Assembly: GCA_964017195.1 (NCBI GenBank)
Contig: OZ024895.1
Coordinates: 45,781,673-45,845,672, forward strand
DNA: 64,000 bases
Source: Siderastrea radians
Taxonomy: Eukaryota; Cnidaria; Anthozoa; Scleractinia; Rhizangiidae
Direction: 5' to 3'
Position 1 is the stretch's first letter. Every line of letters begins with the position of its first letter. A program made the position numbers and the translations under genes. Shown one piece after another: positions 63,606 through 64,000 of the stretch. The notes beneath the pieces were generated by a model. That model was not told the DNA's origin. It saw nothing but the letters and a program-made list of their open reading frames with translations, and searched no databases.

Positions 63606-64000
63606 GCGGATAAATGATAAGAAAACAAAGTACACTATCCACTGGATAGTGAGTTATCCGGTGGTGGATAGAGTTATCCGCTCCTTGAACTGAACCGGGA
63701 ACCAGATAATCTCGTTACCGGAAAGTGACGTTGAGTTTTAATTTGGTCTTGTCTGTTACGCACGCCTTCTTTTATATTCATTTGTTTATTCTTTCTGTGA
63801 GTGACACTCCATCACGATTTTTTCTTAATTTTTAAAGAAATGCATAGGGAAAAATTAAGGGAAAAATTTGAAATGTGGTGTTACATATAGTGCCTAAGAA
63901 AAAAGAATGAGCTTATTTTTAACTTGCTTTTCAGGGTTGCGATGCTCATCCCAGCATGAAAAGGCTGTTGATTGTTGGTTGGTTTGTCACAACTCTTTTC
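63277..64000 (+). CDS. 5' end of an unidentified gene, cut by the window edge
   Basis: Two exons, 63277-63309 and 63935-64000, with donor CTG|GTAAGC and acceptor TTGCTTTTCAG|GG. Phase 0 is kept, reading MGQVSTWNVSL, then GCDAHPSM and KRLLIVGWFVTTLF. The hydrophobic stretch could be a membrane anchor of a type II protein. Alternatively translation starts at the internal Met (63956), where it would be a signal peptide, as in the upstream neighbour. Too little sequence to name a family. Confidence 0.45.
63435..63510 (+). repeat. Possible tRNA-derived SINE head
   Basis: GGTTATCTCACTTGGTAAAA resembles an A box and GGTCGTGGGTTCGACTCTAC a B box. No clean cloverleaf, so not called a tRNA. Confidence 0.4.
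63558..63692. mobile_element. Palindromic MITE with repeated TATCCACCGGATA motifs
   Basis: TTCAAAGGGTGGATAACGCT and TATCCACCGGATAAATCACT on the left mirror AGTGAGTTATCCGGTGG and AGAGTTATCCGCTCCTTGAA on the right. In the first intron of the right-edge gene. Confidence 0.8.

Overview
The window looks like genomic DNA from a cnidarian, most likely an anthozoan such as a stony coral or sea anemone. It is AT-rich and intron-rich, with GT-AG introns and conserved animal genes. It is loaded with small palindromic DNA transposons, tRNA-derived SINEs and decayed retroelements. The order-level call is inference; the eukaryotic, metazoan nature is clear from ciliary genes (CCDC39, CFAP97D), EMSY, AIFM2 and a secreted PAN-EGF-discoidin protein.

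Layout, left to right. 25-2587 (-): 5' part of CCDC39, a ciliary coiled-coil ruler protein that runs off the left edge. 2934-3698 (+): a single-exon NOL7-like nucleolar protein, head to head with CCDC39. 5559-11811 (+): the sigma subunit of clathrin adaptor AP-1, with three interchangeable last coding segments. 15540-17255 (-): single-exon DNAJC21, a ribosome-biogenesis J protein, head to head with a CFAP97-domain gene (17405/17583-21903, +). 25309-41561 (-): a 14-coding-exon EMSY orthologue that ends in a complete bromodomain, the most interesting object here. 41650-50482 (+): AIFM2/FSP1, head to head with EMSY. 58050-61115 (+): a secreted PAN-EGF-F5/8C protein. 63277 onward (+): the first two exons of a further gene that runs off the right edge.

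There is no operon logic. What organises the locus is shared promoters: CCDC39/NOL7, DNAJC21/CFAP97D and EMSY/AIFM2 are divergent pairs with intergenic gaps of a few hundred bases or less. Introns and intergenic DNA are built largely from non-autonomous elements. Two TTAA-target (piggyBac-like) MITE families are present, one in about ten copies. There is a Tc1/mariner-type MITE with TA target duplication, hAT-like elements with 7-8 bp duplications, many palindromic MITEs, SINEs with A and B boxes, and remnants of a Penelope-like element and a non-LTR retrotransposon. Several are nested, which gives a relative chronology.

All exon structures were derived by hand from splice signals, reading phase and remembered human homologues. 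No search or alignment was run.
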